From Lysobacter panacisoli (GTDB lineage Bacteria; Pseudomonadota; Gammaproteobacteria; Xanthomonadales; Xanthomonadaceae): a stretch of DNA of 64,000 bases. The notes beneath the pieces were generated by a model. The model was not told the origin of the DNA. It saw only the letters and a list, made by a program, of their open reading frames with translations, and searched no databases. Position 1 is the first letter of the stretch, and every line of letters starts with the position of its first letter. Location: positions 1,302,001 through 1,366,000 of the forward strand of contig NZ_VLNU01000001.1 of NCBI RefSeq assembly GCF_009765165.1. The letters are read 5' to 3'. Below, piece after piece: positions 62,579 through 64,000 of this stretch. Made by a program: the position numbers and the translations under genes.

Positions 62579-63502
62579 ATGACCCTGCACCGAGCCTCCG
62601 GCAACTGGCGCCTGGGGCTGCTGTTGACCCTGATCACCGCCGCCTGCTGGGCGACGCTGCCGATCGCCCTGAAGCTGGTCCTGCAGGCACTGGACCCGAT
62701 CACCCTGACCTGGTTCCGCTTCGTGGTCGCTGCGTTGTTCACCGGCGCATGGCTGGGCCTGCGCGGCCGGCTCGGCGGCTATCGCGCGCTCGACGGTCGC
62801 GGCTGGGCGATGCTCGGCGTGGCCGCGCTGATGCTGGTCGGCAACTACGTCTTCTACCTGCTCGGTGTGCAGCACACCACGCCGGCCAATGCGCAGCTGC
62901 TGATCCAGCTCGCGCCGCTGCTGATGGCTCTGGGCGGGATCTGGGTGTTCGGCGAACGCTTCCGCGCCGCGCAATGGCTGGGCCTGTTGCTGCTGTTCGC
63001 CGGCATGGGGCTGTTCTTCGCCGACCAGCTCGCGGCCAGCGCGCGGGCGCCGGGCTACGTGCTCGGATCCTCGCTGGTGGTCGTCGGCGCGATCGTCTGG
63101 GCGCTGTACGCGCTGCTGCAGAAGCAGTTGCTGGTGCGCCTGGGCTCGATGCAGATCCTGCTCTTCATCTACGTGTTCGCGAGCATCGCGCTGCTGCCGT
63201 TCGCGCACCCCGCGTCGCTGCTGAAGCTCGACGGACTGCATTGGGCGCTGCTGGCGTACTGCGCGTTCAACACGATCGGCGCGTACGGCGCGTTCGCCGA
63301 GGCGCTCGCGCACTGGGAGGCTTCGCGCGTGTCGGCGATCCTCGCCACCACGCCGCTCCTGTGCATCGCCGCGGCGTGGGCGGTGCACGCCCTGTGGCCG
63401 CAATGGCTGGCGCCCGAGCGAATCACCCTGACCGGCTGGATCGGCGCGGCGCTGGTGGTCGTCGGCTCGGCCGCGGTCAGCCTGCTCAACGCGCGGCGAT
63501 AG
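62579..63502 (+). CDS. EamA/DMT-family transporter
   Basis: A 307-residue protein with ten hydrophobic helices in two EamA repeats. The first starts LLLTLITAACWATLPIALK and includes LTWFRFVVAALFTGAWLGL; the second includes LGSSLVVVGAIVWALYALLQ and ITLTGWIGAALVVVGSAAVS. Members export amino acids, nucleosides or other metabolites. Substrate unknown. The right-edge dehydratase gene follows by 15 bases on the same strand. Confidence 0.9.
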   Translation: MTLHRASGNWRLGLLLTLITAACWATLPIALKLVLQALDPITLTWFRFVVAALFTGAWLGLRGRLGGYRALDGRGWAMLGVAALMLVGNYVFYLLGVQHTTPANAQLLIQLAPLLMALGGIWVFGERFRAAQWLGLLLLFAGMGLFFADQLAASARAPGYVLGSSLVVVGAIVWALYALLQKQLLVRLGSMQILLFIYVFASIALLPFAHPASLLKLDGLHWALLAYCAFNTIGAYGAFAEALAHWEASRVSAILATTPLLCIAAAWAVHALWPQWLAPERITLTGWIGAALVVVGSAAVSLLNARR

Positions 63503-63517
63503 GCCTACCATCCGGAC

Positions 63518-64000
63518 ATGAACGACACCGCCCGCACCCGCACCGCCCTTCCCGTATTCGACGACGTTCTCGCCGCGGCGGCGCGCATCGCCCCGCACGC
63601 GCACGTCACGCCGGTCCTGCGCTCGCACAGCATTGACGCCATCGCGGGCTGCGAACTGCACTTCAAGGCCGAACACCTGCAGCGCGCCGGTGCCTTCAAG
63701 TTCCGCGGCGCGTGCAACGCGGTGTGGTCGCTCAGCGACGAGGACGCCGCGCGCGGGGTGGTCACGCATTCGTCTGGCAATCACGGCGCGGCACTGGCAC
63801 TGGCGGCGCGCACGCGCGGCATCGCCTGCCACGTGGTCGTGCCCGAAGGCGCGGTCGCGGCCAAGCTCGCGGCGATCGAAGCCTACGGCGCCACCCTGCA
63901 CCGCTGCGCGCCGACCATCGCCGCGCGCGAGATCCGCTGCGCGCAGCTGCAAGCGGAGACCGGCGCCGAGCTGGTCCATCCCTACACCGACCCGCGGGTG
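63518..64000 (+). CDS. Threonine/serine dehydratase, PLP-dependent (3' end outside window)
   Basis: The first 161 codons are present. FKAEHLQRAGAFKFRGACNA carries the PLP-binding lysine, and SSGNHGAALALAARTRGIAC is the phosphate-binding loop region of fold-type II enzymes. Homologues deaminate threonine or serine, or racemise serine. A C-terminal ACT regulatory domain would separate biosynthetic from catabolic types but is not visible. It is probably cotranscribed with the EamA transporter, which could export an amino acid. Confidence 0.9.
   Translation, partial: MNDTARTRTALPVFDDVLAAAARIAPHAHVTPVLRSHSIDAIAGCELHFKAEHLQRAGAFKFRGACNAVWSLSDEDAARGVVTHSSGNHGAALALAARTRGIACHVVVPEGAVAAKLAAIEAYGATLHRCAPTIAAREIRCAQLQAETGAELVHPYTDPRV

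Overview
The window is high-GC, gene-dense chromosomal DNA of a gammaproteobacterium in the Xanthomonadaceae/Lysobacteraceae, most likely a Lysobacter-like genus. The evidence is a PlsB of about 910 residues, a MocR regulator, RdgC, TtcA, TamA/TamB and Tat genes of this type, and REP-like palindromes of the GTCATTCCCGC type. I saw no tRNA or rRNA gene, no CRISPR array, no prophage and no insertion sequence. The two ends cut a hybrid histidine kinase (left) and a PLP-dependent threonine/serine dehydratase (right).

Layout. 1-9.6 kb: the 3' end of a hybrid kinase, a PQQ-type sugar dehydrogenase lipoprotein, a VOC protein, an AraC regulator, a LuxR-type response regulator, acetyl-CoA synthetase (acs), and divergently a DcaP-like porin with an MHS-family transporter. 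This resembles the CrbS/CrbR (MxtR/ErdR) acetate-switch arrangement. 9.7-18.6 kb: tex, a cupin gene divergent from a MocR regulator, an MBL-fold protein, an EF-hand protein, a delta-9 type desaturase, a CHAD protein and mutM. 18.6-22.2 kb: an ECF sigma factor with a membrane-anchored Ser/Thr kinase-TPR protein. 22.1-28.7 kb: tdk, a two-domain methylglyoxal synthase, a Sel1-like protein, rep helicase, VOC, GNAT and an e(P4)-type phosphatase lipoprotein. 28.7-33.4 kb: a candidate small RNA and a four-gene Csu-type fimbrial operon. 33.6-40.6 kb: a lipoprotein gene behind an apparent sigma-28 promoter, plsB, ydcH-like, ttcA, rdgC and a YgjP-like protease. 40.6-47 kb: an alpha/beta hydrolase with hemH, a SYLF protein, tatABC, a BPSS1780-type membrane protein and a class I glutamine amidotransferase. 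47-57.3 kb: glyQS, then tamA-tamB followed by three small genes. 57.3-64 kb: a GFA protein with a beta-propeller lipoprotein, an FNR-type box before a small gene, mnmG, a non-coding region with a sigma-54 promoter and terminator, a Tyr/Gly-rich lipoprotein, an EamA transporter and the dehydratase.

The most interesting signals are non-coding. (1) A GG-N10-GC sigma-54 promoter at 61396-61410 lies 88 bases before a strong intrinsic terminator with no credible reading frame between them, suggesting a sigma-54-dependent RNA of about 115 nt that carries four GGA motifs. (2) A structured, terminator-ended RNA of about 120 nt is predicted at 28744-28866 behind an AT-rich promoter. (3) A near-consensus FliA (sigma-28) promoter at 33606-33632 precedes an uncharacterised lipoprotein and sits back to back with the fimbrial operon. 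(4) A 9/10 FNR/Anr box lies at 59075-59088. All of these are read from sequence only; no transcript data or database search was available.
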